Notes: generated from the sequence alone by a model not told the origin. Numbered from the stretch's first letter, positions 16,833 to 26,272 are shown. The stretch: DNA of 64,000 bases from an uncultured Oscillibacter sp. (GCA_910583785.1 CAJTZK010000002.1:1-64000), one strand, 5' to 3'. Numbers and translations are program-made.

Positions 16833-17648
16833 ATGGACCAGGGCAAAATTGGAAGTTTTATTATGGAACGCCGGAGGGAGAAGGGGCTGACCCAGGCCCA
16901 GCTGGCGGAGCGGCTGAACATCACGGACCGGGCGGTGTCGAAATGGGAGACGGGCAAGAGCCTGCCGGACTCCTCTATTATGCTGGAGCTGTGCGGGATC
17001 CTGGACATCACGGTGGACCAGCTCCTCCACGGCGGAAGGGAGGACGGAGCGTCCGGCCCGGCGGCCTCCCCGCCCCGGAAGACGGCGGGGCCCCGGCTCC
17101 CCCGCCGGGGGGAGGGCCGCTGGTGGCTGGCCGTTCTGTTCTCCGGCGGGCTGCTGGCGGGGCTGCTGGCCTGCTTCATCTGCGACACGGCGCTGTCCGG
17201 CGGGCTGGGCTGGTCCTTGGTTGCGGCCCTCTCCGCGGGCTATGGCTGGGCGGTTCTCCTTCCCCCCGCCGTCCTGAAACGGGGAGGGGCGGCGGGAAGC
17301 CTCCTGGCCCTCAGCGCGCTCACGGTTCCCTACCTGTATGGACTGAGCCGCCTGCTGGGCGTGGGGGCGGTGTTTACCGTGGGGACGGCAATGACGGTGG
17401 TCTCCCTCCTGTTTTTATGGGCGGGTTACGCCGTGTTCAAGCGGCGGGGCTGGAACGCCGTTTCCTTGGGGCTTGCGTGTTTGCTGCTGGCGGGGCTGAC
17501 GGCCTCCGTCAACGGGACGCTGTACCTCTTGGGGACCACCCCTCCGCCGGACGCGTGGAACGGGATATCCATTCTCCTTTTGCTGCTGGCGGCGGCGGTG
17601 TGCTTTACCTGGAAGCGGAGGGAGGACGGCGCTCCTGGCGGCGGCTGA
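16833..17648 (+). CDS. XRE-family regulator with C-terminal membrane domain
   Basis: This 271-aa protein has an N-terminal Cro/C1 helix-turn-helix (MERRREKGLTQAQLAERL, then DRAVSKWETGKSLPD) over residues 1-70 and six predicted membrane helices from about 95 to the end. Such membrane-tethered XRE proteins are common in Firmicutes and often control neighbouring transport or stress genes. The start at 16833 follows GGGAGGAAA; the open frame upstream is non-coding. The ligand and targets are unknown. It stands alone between spoIIE and a PTS-like permease. Confidence 0.85.
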   Translation: MDQGKIGSFIMERRREKGLTQAQLAERLNITDRAVSKWETGKSLPDSSIMLELCGILDITVDQLLHGGREDGASGPAASPPRKTAGPRLPRRGEGRWWLAVLFSGGLLAGLLACFICDTALSGGLGWSLVAALSAGYGWAVLLPPAVLKRGGAAGSLLALSALTVPYLYGLSRLLGVGAVFTVGTAMTVVSLLFLWAGYAVFKRRGWNAVSLGLACLLLAGLTASVNGTLYLLGTTPPPDAWNGISILLLLLAAAVCFTWKRREDGAPGGG

Positions 17649-17866
17649 GAACGGCGGGACGGAGCCAGGGGAAAGGCCGGGGCCCGCCGGGAGGCGCACA
17701 GAATCCGGCCAGGCCGCCGGAGGCCGCCGCGCAGGCGCGGCGGCGGAGCCAGATCCCAGGACGCGGCCCTGGCGCGGCGGGACGTGATCCGGTTTCAGCC
17801 GGGGAGCGGGTGCACGGAAAACGGAGGATGGAACACAGGCAAGTTCCCGCCAAGGAACACGAAGGA

Positions 17867-17904
17867 GGCAGGAGGTTTCCCCCCGGGGGGACCTCCTGCC
17901 TCTT
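17867..17904 (+). terminator. Terminator between XRE regulator and permease gene
   Basis: GGCAGGAGGT pairs with ACCTCCTGCC, with inner CCCCCC/GGGGGG, followed by TCTTTT. It lies between two converging genes. The remaining sequence from 17649 to 17866 shows no gene. Confidence 0.8.
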
Positions 17905-17921
17905 TTGGGAATCCAGCCTCT

Positions 17922-19031
17922 TCAGCCCGCCAGGGCCAGGTCCCCGTCCTTTACCCAGCCCGCCCTCCGGCAGAGCCCGTTGAGCAGGGGGCAGATCACG
18001 GCGGGGAGGACAAAGGAAACCAGGACCAGCCCCGCCCAGTCCATGGCTCCGGGTACCAGGGCGGAGGCCCCGTTGGCGACGGCCTGTTCGCTGGGGGCGA
18101 TCCACCCGGTCCACACGCCCAGCTGGCCGCACAGGCCGCAGGTGCCCATGCCGGAGTTGATGGCCGCGCCGTTCATCTCCAGGCGGAACAGGCAGGTGGC
18201 GATGGGCCCCGTGATGGCGGAGGTCACCGTGGGAGCGATCCAGATTTTGGGGTTCCGGACGATGTTGGGCATTTGCAGCATGGAGGTACCCAGCCCCTGG
18301 CTCACCAGGCCCCCCCAGCCGTTCTCCCGGAAGCTCATGACGGCGAAGCCCACCATCTGGGCGCAGCAGCCCGCCACGGCGGCCCCGCCGGCCAGGCCCG
18401 TCAGCCCCAGGACGGAGCAGATGGCGGCGGAGGAGATGGGCAGGGTCAGGGCCACGCCCACCAGTACGGAGACCAGAATGCCCATCAGGAAGGGCTGGAG
18501 CTCCGTGGCGCGCATGATCAGCTGGCCGAAGGCGCTGGCGATGGAGCCGATGGGGGGCGCGATGACCCAGGCCGCACCGATGCCCACCAGGGTGGTGAGG
18601 GTGGGGGTTACCAGGATGTCAATTTTGGTCTCCTTGCTGACGGCCTTGCCGCACTCGGCGGCGATGATGGCCACAAAGAGGACGGCCAGGGGCCCCCCGG
18701 CCTTGCCCAGGGCGTTGCACGCATAGCCCACGGTGGCCAGGGAGAACAGGACCATAGGCGGGGCCTGGAGGGCGTAGCCAATGGCCACGGCCATGGCCGC
18801 GCCGCTCATGAAGGAGGCCATGCCCCCGATGGTGTAGCCCACGTCGTTGATGGTGATGATCTGGGCTGTGAGAAAGCCGATGCGGAACTGGGTGCCCAGG
18901 GTGTTGAGGATGGTTCCAATGAGCAGGGAGCAGAAGAGGCCCTGGGCCATTGCCCCCAGGGCGTCGATGCCATAGCGGCGGGGGTCGATGACAATGTTTT
19001 TCCGTTTCAGGAACGCTTGGATGTTTTCCAT
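17922..19031 (-). CDS. PTS-EIIC-like membrane permease (PTS_EIIC_2 type)
   Basis: This ~369-aa membrane protein begins FLKRKNIVIDPRRYGIDALGAMAQGLF and has about ten hydrophobic segments rich in Gly and Ala. It matches by recall the PTS_EIIC_2 family, annotated as PTS sugar transporter subunit IIC. No EIIA or EIIB domain is fused or encoded nearby, so phosphotransfer is unproven and it may be a solute transporter of another kind. The start at 19031 is preceded by CAGGTG; an in-frame upstream extension to 19211 runs through an inverted repeat and is unlikely to be translated. Confidence 0.75.
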   Translation of the reverse strand: MENIQAFLKRKNIVIDPRRYGIDALGAMAQGLFCSLLIGTILNTLGTQFRIGFLTAQIITINDVGYTIGGMASFMSGAAMAVAIGYALQAPPMVLFSLATVGYACNALGKAGGPLAVLFVAIIAAECGKAVSKETKIDILVTPTLTTLVGIGAAWVIAPPIGSIASAFGQLIMRATELQPFLMGILVSVLVGVALTLPISSAAICSVLGLTGLAGGAAVAGCCAQMVGFAVMSFRENGWGGLVSQGLGTSMLQMPNIVRNPKIWIAPTVTSAITGPIATCLFRLEMNGAAINSGMGTCGLCGQLGVWTGWIAPSEQAVANGASALVPGAMDWAGLVLVSFVLPAVICPLLNGLCRRAGWVKDGDLALAG

Positions 19032-19082
19032 GGGATGCACCTGTTTCTTTCGTAAATTTGTTTTCCCGGCGGGGCAAAGAAC

Positions 19083-19116
19083 AAGCCTTGCAGGTGTCAA
19101 GACACCTGCAAGGCTT
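19083..19116. repeat. Perfect 16-bp inverted repeat in the permease leader
   Basis: AAGCCTTGCAGGTGTC (19083-19098) and its exact complement (19101-19116) are separated by only AA. It is 52 nt upstream of the permease ATG. On the minus strand it is followed by GTTCTTTG. It could be an operator or a transcription attenuator. Confidence 0.75.
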
Positions 19117-19229
19117 ATCATACGCACCCGGAGGGAATTTGTCAAGAGGGCGCCTGCCCAGAGACGTGTCCCGCCGCCCCCTTCGTTTGCAGAGGGCTGG
19201 GCAAAGCGCAATGGCAGCGGCAGCCTAAA

Positions 19230-19263
19230 TGGAACCCCCGGAAGCGCACGCTTCCGGGGGTTC
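19230..19263. terminator. Long GC-rich inverted repeat downstream of sod
   Basis: GGAACCCCCGGAAGCG pairs exactly with CGCTTCCGGGGGTTCC around a 2-nt centre. It lies about 80 nt past the sod stop, so it may end sod transcription, though the minus-strand tail (ATTTAGG) has only a short T-run. Confidence 0.6.
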
Positions 19264-19344
19264 CGCTTTGTCGGGCCTGGAACCCCGCTTGGGGCCCCGC
19301 GCGCTTTTGTGAGGGACCCGGCGGGACAGGGCCCAAGGCGGATT

Positions 19345-19986
19345 TTATTCCGCCCGGCGGGGGCGGTTTTCCAGCAGGGCGTCGAAGGCCTTGGAGACTC
19401 CGGGCCAATCGGCTTTCCGCCACCAGCTTTCGAAATAGTCCGCCCGGCGGTTTTGGTAATCCAAATAGTAGGCGTGCTCCCACACGTCGCACAGCAGCAG
19501 GGGGGCCAGGGGCAGGGGGGTATCCTGGTTGGGGGTCTTCACCACGGAGAGCCGCCCCTCGCTGTCGCTGACCAGCCAGGCCCAGCCAGACCCGAACTGG
19601 CCCAGGGCGGCGTTCTTCATGGCGGTCTTCAGCCCGTCCAGGCCCCCGAAGTCCCGGGCCACGGCGTCGGCCAGGGGCCCGGCGGGAGAGGACACGGGAC
19701 CCGGGGCCAGGGTCTTAAAATAGAGGTCGTGGTTGTAAACGCCCCCGGCGTTGTTCCGCACGCCCTGGCGGATGTCCTCCGGCAGGCGGGGCCATTCCTG
19801 GACCAGGCGCTCCAGGGGCCAGTCCTGGACCTCCGGGTGCGTTTCCAGGAGTTTGTTCAGGTTGTCGATATACGTTGCGAAGTGCTTGTCGTGGTGGAAG
19901 TGCAGCGTCCGCTCCCCGATCTCCGGCAGCAGGGCGTCATAGCCGTAGGGCAGGGGCGGGAGGGTGAAGGGGTAATGTGATTCCAT
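19345..19986 (-). CDS. sodA: Superoxide dismutase, Fe/Mn family
   Basis: This 213-aa enzyme converts superoxide to oxygen and hydrogen peroxide. Metal ligands are readable: His31 (FHHDKHF), His86 (YNHDLYF), Asp167 and His171 (CDVWEHAYYLDY). The GQFGSGWAW motif is present. An Fe versus Mn preference cannot be decided by eye. It has no signal peptide, so it is cytoplasmic. GGAGAA precedes the start. It fits an anaerobe that meets oxygen in the gut. Confidence 0.95.
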   Translation of the reverse strand: MESHYPFTLPPLPYGYDALLPEIGERTLHFHHDKHFATYIDNLNKLLETHPEVQDWPLERLVQEWPRLPEDIRQGVRNNAGGVYNHDLYFKTLAPGPVSSPAGPLADAVARDFGGLDGLKTAMKNAALGQFGSGWAWLVSDSEGRLSVVKTPNQDTPLPLAPLLLCDVWEHAYYLDYQNRRADYFESWWRKADWPGVSKAFDALLENRPRRAE

Positions 19987-20151
19987 AGGGTTCTCCTTTC
20001 ATGGTGATTGCTTTCTATAGTATATGTAAGGGGCGGGAGTGGCATACAAAGAGAAATTTTTCAAAAATTTTGGGGAAAGTTTGGAACAAAAGCCCACGCC
20101 CAATCGTCTATAATAAAAACCGTGAAGATTCCATACGAAAGAAGAGAGGCT

Positions 20152-20406
20152 ATGAAGCACTTTATCTGGATGCTCTGCGGGATTTTTATCTCCGGGCTGC
20201 TGCTGGGGACCCTCAGCGCCTGCGGGGCCGCTTATCCCGGCCCGGCGGAATCCCTGGCGGCGGCGGCGTCCTTCCCCGCCCAGGAGGAACCCGCCCCGGC
20301 GGGGGATACGGAACTTCCGGTAGAAACACCTGGCGGGGAGGCGGAGGAGGAAATGGAAATCCCCCGCCAGCTCCTGGCGGAGGAGCACACCGCCGCCATG
20401 GGCTGA
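20152..20406 (+). CDS. Small lipoprotein of unknown function
   Basis: This 84-aa protein has a hydrophobic N-terminus ending in a lipobox (LSAC, Cys near 24). A short tail rich in Pro, Glu and Ala follows (PAPAGDTELPVETPGGEAEEE). Nothing else is recognisable. A TATAAT at 20109-20114 fits its promoter. GAGAGG lies just 3-8 nt before ATG 20152. It is transcribed away from sod and about 90 nt before the next secreted-protein gene. Confidence 0.65.
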   Translation: MKHFIWMLCGIFISGLLLGTLSACGAAYPGPAESLAAAASFPAQEEPAPAGDTELPVETPGGEAEEEMEIPRQLLAEEHTAAMG

Positions 20407-20493
20407 TGGCCCCGTTTCCCGCTTCCCTGCCCCGGTGGGTTCCGTATTTTAGCGGAAGCCCATTCCAACCGCAAAAACAAGGAGGATTATTTT

Positions 20494-21489
20494 ATGAAAA
20501 AACTACTATCTGTATGGATGATCCTGGCGGCCCTGTCCGCCGCGCTGTGTGTCCCCGCCGCGGCGGCGGAGGCGGAGGCCGCTCCCCCGGCGGCGGAGCC
20601 TGAAACGCTCCCCCCCTTCGTCCAGGTATGGGGCAAAGTCTCCCCCTGGGACGGGGAGGGCATTTACCTCAAGAACGACGACAAGGACAGCCATTTAAAT
20701 GAAGTGGTCATCCACCCCGGCGAGGCCCCGGCGGTGGACGGGGCCTCGGGATTGCCCCTGGATTTGGAGAAGGTGAAAGAGGGGGACACCCTCTACGTCT
20801 GGACAGGCCCCGCCATGGCCCTGAGCCTGCCGCCCCAGATGTCCGCCCTGGTGATTGTGGGCAACGTTCCCGCCGGCGCGGCCGCGCCGGAGTTTTGCGA
20901 AATCGCCCGGCGGGCCGTGTCTCCCGCCCCCGGCGATAAGGGCAATCCCACCTTCGCGCTTACTGGCGGCGGAGAGCTGGAGGTGACGGAGAAGACCGTC
21001 TACACCCCCTGGCTGACCCGCCAGATGGTCCGGATGGAGGACCTGAACCCCGGTGACCGGGCGCTGGTCTGGAAGGACAAAAACGGCGCGGCGGAGAAGG
21101 TCCAGCTGCTCCCCGGCGTGTACCGGGGCTATGTGTCCACCTTCGCCACCATGCACGATGTGCGCATCGCGGTCAACGGCGGCTTTGACGCGGAGCGGGA
21201 CCAGGGGGTTCCCCAGTTCTCCGGCCAGCGGACGGACAAGGGCGTGATGGCCCCCATCCGGGGCGTGGCCGAGGCCGCCGGGTATGAGGTCCGCTGGGAC
21301 AAGGCCCTGGGCGTTGTGGTCAGCCTGGAGGGTGAGACGGTCTTCTCCGTCCAGCCCGGCGCGGAGACGGTCCAGGCCCCCGGGGGGGAGGGCTATCTCT
21401 CCGCCGCCTGCCTCAAGGAGGGCGGCGCCACCTACCTGCCCCTGGAGGACCTGTGCCATTGGCTGAACCTGTACTGCTCCTGGGGATAA
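20494..21489 (+). CDS. Secreted protein with copper-amine-oxidase-N-like stalk domain
   Basis: This 331-aa protein has a signal peptide (MKKLLSVWMILAALSAAL, cleavage near AAAAEAEAA). A beta-rich middle region follows, and a C-terminal module has the pattern of the copper amine oxidase N-terminal-like 'stalk' domain: GVMAPIRGVAEAAGYEVRWDKA then GVVVSLEGETVF and YLPLEDLCHWL. Those domains are common on Firmicutes exported proteins and act as binding or structural modules. No catalytic domain is seen. AGGAGG precedes the start, and a strong terminator follows at once. Confidence 0.75.
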   Translation: MKKLLSVWMILAALSAALCVPAAAAEAEAAPPAAEPETLPPFVQVWGKVSPWDGEGIYLKNDDKDSHLNEVVIHPGEAPAVDGASGLPLDLEKVKEGDTLYVWTGPAMALSLPPQMSALVIVGNVPAGAAAPEFCEIARRAVSPAPGDKGNPTFALTGGGELEVTEKTVYTPWLTRQMVRMEDLNPGDRALVWKDKNGAAEKVQLLPGVYRGYVSTFATMHDVRIAVNGGFDAERDQGVPQFSGQRTDKGVMAPIRGVAEAAGYEVRWDKALGVVVSLEGETVFSVQPGAETVQAPGGEGYLSAACLKEGGATYLPLEDLCHWLNLYCSWG

Positions 21490-21493
21490 CGGA

Positions 21494-21531
21494 AAACGCC
21501 CTCCGCCGTGGAAACCACGGCGGAGGGCGTT
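21494..21531. terminator. Bidirectional terminator
   Basis: AACGCCCTCCGCCGTGG pairs with CCACGGCGGAGGGCGTT around AAA, with seven T on the plus strand and TTTTCC on the minus strand. Confidence 0.93.
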
Positions 21532-21559
21532 TTTTTCATGGGAATAACTTGGGCCCGGC

Positions 21560-23632
21560 TTACTGGAAGCTCAGCTCAAACCGCGCGCCGGGGTCCCCGG
21601 CGAAGACGATCATGCCGTTGCGGAAGAGCTTGGCGGACTCGTCGCCCCACAGGACGGAGGAGGCCACCAGCGTGCCCTTGGCATCGTAGGCCCAGAAGCC
21701 CGCGTTTTCGGGCATCTGGACGGTTAGGGTCTTCCCGTCGGCGTTGTCCCCGATTTTGTACCAGCGGGCGTACCCGTCGGGCTGGATGGTGCAGGCGGTT
21801 TTGCCGCCCGTTCCCGTGGAGAGAACGGGGACGGCGTTCAGGTCCATGTACACGCCGCCGTTGGACTGGTAGAACCACAGGGCGCCCTTCCCGTCCCGGC
21901 GGATTTCGATGTCGCTGCCGTCCCGCCCGGCGTTGCCGGGAATCTGGACCGCATAGCGGAGGTGGGTGCCGTCTTCAATGCGCATGGAGCCGATGTAGCC
22001 CGGGGCTCCCTTGACGGCGCCGGGCTCCACCTGGAGCAGGGCCCCCAGGGAGGCGTACAACTGGGAGCTGTAGCGCTCGTTCATGGGCAGCACCGCGCCG
22101 CCCATGATGGACTCCCACTGGGCCTGGAGGGCCGGGTCAACCTGGTTTTCCGGCAGCTTCATGGCGGCGTAGTTGGACCCGGGCAGGCCGCCCAGCTCGG
22201 GCAGGTCGGTGAAGGTCCACTGGTAGAGATAGGTCTCGCCGTTGTCCTCCTTCACCAGGCGGAGGGCGGAAGTTCCCTTCTCATCCCGGAAGCTGCCGTC
22301 GTCGTAGTAGGAGAAGGACAGGGCCGGAACCTCCGGCATGGCGGGATAGCGCATGGTCAGGGTCCCGTCCTCGTCCAGGTCCACCTGGTAGAGGGACAGG
22401 GAGCCGTAGTAGCCCGCGCTGTCCAGCAGCTCCGCGGGCATGGCCGCCTTCTTGGCGGCGGGGAGCCGGAGGCGGAGCTCCACCACCTCGACGTCCTTCT
22501 GCCCCAGGGCGGCAATCAGCATCTGGGAGGCGGCCATCTCGTTGTAGGTGGACACGCCCCCGGCGCTGAGGACCGCCGCCGCCAGCTTGTGCTCCGGCAG
22601 GACCACCAGCCCGGCGTGGTAGTACTGGGTGTCGCCGCCCTTCACCAGGGCGGGGATGTCATTCAAGGCAAAGGGATACCACTCCACGTTATCCCAGCCC
22701 AGGCCGAAGGCCAGGGCGTCCGGTTCCTCCCCGGGCCAGAGGCCCTTGGCGTACTCCGGGGCGGCCATGGCGTTCAGGGAGGACTTTTTCAGAAGGGTCT
22801 GCTTGGTGAGGGCCCCGCCGAAGGACGCCAGGTCCTCCGCCGTGGCGTAGAGCCCCCCGGCGCCCAGGACGCCCAGGCAGTCCTTGGGCAGGGGGCGCTC
22901 GTCCCCGGGCTGGTAAATGTCCACCCGGCGGTCCTCAAACGCGTCCCCGGGGAGGTAGGTCTCCTCCAGCCCGGCTTTTTCGAAGATGCTGGCTTGGAGG
23001 TAGTCCTGGAACTTCATGCCCGTCACCGCTTCCACCACCAGTTCCGCCAGGGTGAAGCCGTCGTTGCAGTAAACGCTGAAGGCGCCGGGGTCCGCCTTGA
23101 GGCGCTGGGTGGCCAAGCGGTCCAGCAGCTCCCTAGTGGCGGCGGGGCTGGGGTCGTCAAAGAGCATGCCGCTGCCAAAGGAGGAACCCATGAGGCCCGA
23201 GGAGTGGTTCAGCAGCATCCGGACGGTGATGTCCTTGTACCGGGGGTCCGCCATCTTGAAATCCGGCAGGTACTTCACCACGGGCTGGTCCAGGTCCAGC
23301 TTGCCCGACTCCGCCAGCTGCATGACGGCCACGGTGGTGAAAATCTTGCTGACGGAACCGATGCCGTACACGCCGCCCTCCTCTTCCAGGGCGGCGCTCC
23401 CGCCGCCGCCAGTGGCCCTCTGGGAGCCGGAGGAGACGATGTTCCCGTCCTGCCACACGGCCCAGCTGGCCTGGGTGGCCTGGCCGTAGCTCATGGCGCT
23501 GGCGACGCTGGTCCGGGCGGCCTTGTCCAGGGCCGTCCCGCCGTCCTGGGCCGCCGAGACGGGGAGCACGAGGCTCAGGCTCAGGGCCAGGGCCAGCAGC
23601 AGGGCGCTAAGGGTATGGGTTTTCTGTTTCAT
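21560..23632 (-). CDS. Secreted class-C beta-lactamase-like serine hydrolase
   Basis: This 690-aa exported protein has a signal peptide (MKQKTHTLSALLLALALSLS, cleavage near VSAAQ). The beta-lactamase/transpeptidase-like domain covers about residues 35-400. The catalytic SxxK is Ser93-Lys96 (GSVSKIFTT) and YCN gives the Tyr motif. Relatives include penicillin-binding-like esterases and D-aminopeptidases, so wall or peptide processing is more likely than drug resistance. The 290-residue C-terminal half is beta-rich and not recognised. GGAAAGGA precedes the ATG. Confidence 0.85.
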   Translation of the reverse strand: MKQKTHTLSALLLALALSLSLVLPVSAAQDGGTALDKAARTSVASAMSYGQATQASWAVWQDGNIVSSGSQRATGGGGSAALEEEGGVYGIGSVSKIFTTVAVMQLAESGKLDLDQPVVKYLPDFKMADPRYKDITVRMLLNHSSGLMGSSFGSGMLFDDPSPAATRELLDRLATQRLKADPGAFSVYCNDGFTLAELVVEAVTGMKFQDYLQASIFEKAGLEETYLPGDAFEDRRVDIYQPGDERPLPKDCLGVLGAGGLYATAEDLASFGGALTKQTLLKKSSLNAMAAPEYAKGLWPGEEPDALAFGLGWDNVEWYPFALNDIPALVKGGDTQYYHAGLVVLPEHKLAAAVLSAGGVSTYNEMAASQMLIAALGQKDVEVVELRLRLPAAKKAAMPAELLDSAGYYGSLSLYQVDLDEDGTLTMRYPAMPEVPALSFSYYDDGSFRDEKGTSALRLVKEDNGETYLYQWTFTDLPELGGLPGSNYAAMKLPENQVDPALQAQWESIMGGAVLPMNERYSSQLYASLGALLQVEPGAVKGAPGYIGSMRIEDGTHLRYAVQIPGNAGRDGSDIEIRRDGKGALWFYQSNGGVYMDLNAVPVLSTGTGGKTACTIQPDGYARWYKIGDNADGKTLTVQMPENAGFWAYDAKGTLVASSVLWGDESAKLFRNGMIVFAGDPGARFELSFQ

Positions 23633-23912
23633 ATTCGGTTTCCTTTCCCGCCCCGGCCTTGCGGCGGGGCGCTCTTGTGGGATGCCCTCTTAGGATACAC
23701 CTTCCACAAGGGGGAATGTCAAGGGGGTAAATGAAAAATTTGCGCCGGGCCCCTGGCCTCCCGGGAGAATCCCCTGGAAACCACGGGACTGGCGCACCCC
23801 ATGGGGAGGCGGCATCCCAATGGGGCGGGCCTGTGCGTCCGCCCCCCGCGCGGCACGCGGCCCGGCAACGTAGAAAATGCGGGGCGGGACGCTCCCCGGT
23901 GCGGCAAAGCGG

Positions 23913-23941
23913 TTGACAATCCCGCCCCGGGCGGATACAAT
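23913..23941 (+). promoter_or_regulatory. Consensus sigma-A promoter for proS
   Basis: TTGACA (23913-23918), 17-nt spacer, TACAAT (23936-23941), then a leader of about 40 nt to proS. That leader is too short for a T-box. The rest of 23633-23912 shows no gene. Confidence 0.9.
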
Positions 23942-23986
23942 AAAGGGGTTATTCGGGAATCCCAACTATGAAAGGAACGAAACGCT

Positions 23987-25420
23987 ATGGACAAGAGACA
24001 AGTGGACGCCATCACCGCCCGGGACGCGGACTTCGCCCAGTGGTACACCGACGTCTGCAAGAAGGCGGAACTCATCGACTACACCTCCGTCAAGGGCATG
24101 TTCATCTACCGCCCCTATGGCTACGCCATCTGGGAGAACATCCAGGGCGAGCTGGACCGCCGCTTCAAGGAGACGGGCCACGAGAACGTCTACCTCCCCG
24201 TGCTGATCCCCGAGTCCCTCCTCCAAAAGGAGAAGGACCACGTGGAGGGCTTCGCCCCGGAGTGCGCCTGGATCACCATGGGCGGCAGCGAGAAGCTGGA
24301 GGACCGCCTCTGCGTCCGCCCTACCTCCGAGACTCTGTTCTGCGAGCATTACGCCAGCATCATCCACTCCTGGCGGGACCTCCCCAAGCTCTATAACCAG
24401 TGGTGCAGCGTCCTGCGCTGGGAGAAGACCTCCCGCCCCTTCCTGCGCCACCGGGAGTTCCTCTGGCAGGAGGGGCACACCATGCACGCGGACGAGGCCG
24501 GAGCCCGGGAGGAGACCATGCGCATGCTGAACGTCTACGCGGACTTCATGGAGAACTTCCTGGCCATGCCCGTCCTCCGGGGCCGGAAGACGGACAAGGA
24601 GAAGTTCAAAGGCGCGGAGGAGACGTACACCGTGGAGTGCATGATGCACGACCACAAGGCCCTCCAAGCGGGCACCAGCCACTACTTCGGCGACGGCTTT
24701 GCCAAGGCCTTTGGCATTACCTACACCGGGAAGGACAACCAGCTCCACCACCCCCACCAGACCAGCTGGGGCGTCTCCACCCGGATGATCGGCGGCATCA
24801 TCATGACCCACGGGGACGACAACGGCCTGGTGCTGCCCCCCCGCGTGGCCCCCATCCAGGCGGTGGTCATCCCCGTGGCGCAGCATAAGCCCGGCGTGCT
24901 GGACGCCGCCGCGTCCCTCCGGGACCGCCTGGCAGCCGCCGGAGTCCGCTCCAAGATGGACAGCTCCGACAACTCCCCCGGCTGGAAGTTCGCCGAGTAC
25001 GAGATGAAGGGCGTGCCCCTCCGGGTGGAAATCGGGCCCAAGGACATCGAGAAGGACCAGTGCGTCGTGGCCCGCCGGGACACGGGGGAGAAGGTATCCG
25101 TGCCCCTGGCCGGGCTGGAGGAGACGGTGAAAAAGCTCCTGGACGCGGTCCACGACAACATGTACGCGCAGGCATTGAAAAACCGGGAGGACAACACCTT
25201 TGACATCGCCTCTCCCGAGGAGGCCAAGGCCATCGCCGAGGGCAAAGGGGGCTTCCTCCGGTCCAAGTGGTGCGGCGCGCTGGAGTGCGAGCTGGCCATG
25301 AAGGAGCGGGCGGGGGTCAGCTCCCGGTGCATGCCCCTGAAGCAAAGCGGCACGGAGGGCGCCTGCCCCGTGTGCGGCAAGAAGTGCGTCACCGACATCT
25401 ATTGGGGCGTGGCCTATTAA
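23987..25420 (+). CDS. proS: Prolyl-tRNA synthetase (archaeal/eukaryal-type ProS)
   Basis: This 477-aa class II synthetase charges tRNA-Pro. Motif 2 is in QWCSVLRWEKTSRPFLRHREF and motif 3 in the MIGGIIMTHGDDNGLVLPP region. The C-terminus holds a zinc-binding-type set of cysteines (CGALECE, CPVCGKKC) and ends in Tyr, features of the short type-3 ProS that lacks the bacterial editing insertion. The length is typical of that type. AAAGGAA precedes the start and a consensus promoter lies just upstream. Confidence 0.96.
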   Translation: MDKRQVDAITARDADFAQWYTDVCKKAELIDYTSVKGMFIYRPYGYAIWENIQGELDRRFKETGHENVYLPVLIPESLLQKEKDHVEGFAPECAWITMGGSEKLEDRLCVRPTSETLFCEHYASIIHSWRDLPKLYNQWCSVLRWEKTSRPFLRHREFLWQEGHTMHADEAGAREETMRMLNVYADFMENFLAMPVLRGRKTDKEKFKGAEETYTVECMMHDHKALQAGTSHYFGDGFAKAFGITYTGKDNQLHHPHQTSWGVSTRMIGGIIMTHGDDNGLVLPPRVAPIQAVVIPVAQHKPGVLDAAASLRDRLAAAGVRSKMDSSDNSPGWKFAEYEMKGVPLRVEIGPKDIEKDQCVVARRDTGEKVSVPLAGLEETVKKLLDAVHDNMYAQALKNREDNTFDIASPEEAKAIAEGKGGFLRSKWCGALECELAMKERAGVSSRCMPLKQSGTEGACPVCGKKCVTDIYWGVAY

Positions 25421-25540
25421 GCCACCCCCGCCGGAGGCGGGGCGGGAGCCGCCCCGCCCGGAAACGGATTTTTGTAGGGGCCGGCCTCTGTGCCGGCCCG
25501 TTTTCTCACCGGGCCGCCAGGCCGGAAAGGAGGCCCCGCC

Positions 25541-26272
25541 GTGGAACGCCGCCGCTATCAAATCCTGGACACCATCCGGGGCCTCGCCCTGGCCAGCATG
25601 GTGCTCTATCACGCCAGCTGGGACATGGTCTATCTGTTTGGCGCGGACTGGCCCTGGTACCGGAGCTTCGCCGCCCACGTCTGGCAGCAGAGCATCTGCT
25701 GGACCTTCATCCTCCTTTCCGGCTACTGCTGGGCCCTGGGGCGGCGGCAGCTCCGCCGGGGGCTGGAGGTGTTCCTCTGCGGGGCGCTGATTACCGCCGC
25801 CACCTGGTACTTCATGCCCGGAAACCTGGTCTACTGCGGCGTGCTGACGCTGCTGGGGGCCTCCTCCCTGCTGCTGGTTCCCCTGGCCCCGGTCCTGGAG
25901 CGGCTGCCCGCCCAGGCGGGGGCGGCGGGGAGCTTCGTGCTCTTCCTTCTCTTCCGGGACGTGAACGGGGGATACCTGGGCTTTGAGGGGACGCGCCTGG
26001 CGGCCCTGCCGGACGGGCTCTACCGGGACCATCTCACCGCCCTGCTGGGCTTCCCCCCGGCGGACTTCTTCTCCACGGATTATTTCTCCCTGCTGCCCTG
26101 GTTCTTCCTCTTCCTGGCGGGGTGGTTCCTCTTCCGCCTCCGGCCGGAGGAGGCCCGGGAGATCCGCCGGGTCCCGGTGGTAACGGCCATGGGGCGGCGC
26201 TCTTTGCTGATCTACCTGCTCCACCAGCCGGTGATCTACGCCCTGCTGTCCGCCCTGTTCCGCGCCGGATAG
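25541..26272 (+). CDS. DUF1624-type integral membrane protein (acyltransferase-like)
   Basis: This 243-aa membrane protein has about seven helices and begins ERRRYQILDTIRGLALASMVLYHASWD, the signature of DUF1624/heparan-alpha-glucosaminide N-acetyltransferase-like proteins. The conserved His lies in LYHASWD. Family members are thought to move acyl groups across the membrane; the substrate here is unknown. I choose a GTG start at 25541, 7 nt after AGGAGG; the first in-frame ATG (25490) lies before that site. It ends 62 nt before the GTPase fusion gene. Confidence 0.8.
   Translation: MERRRYQILDTIRGLALASMVLYHASWDMVYLFGADWPWYRSFAAHVWQQSICWTFILLSGYCWALGRRQLRRGLEVFLCGALITAATWYFMPGNLVYCGVLTLLGASSLLLVPLAPVLERLPAQAGAAGSFVLFLLFRDVNGGYLGFEGTRLAALPDGLYRDHLTALLGFPPADFFSTDYFSLLPWFFLFLAGWFLFRLRPEEAREIRRVPVVTAMGRRSLLIYLLHQPVIYALLSALFRAG

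Noticed and set aside
23966..26224. A 752-codon minus-strand open frame opposite proS and the DUF1624 gene.
   Set aside because: Antisense shadow of two well-defined plus-strand genes.
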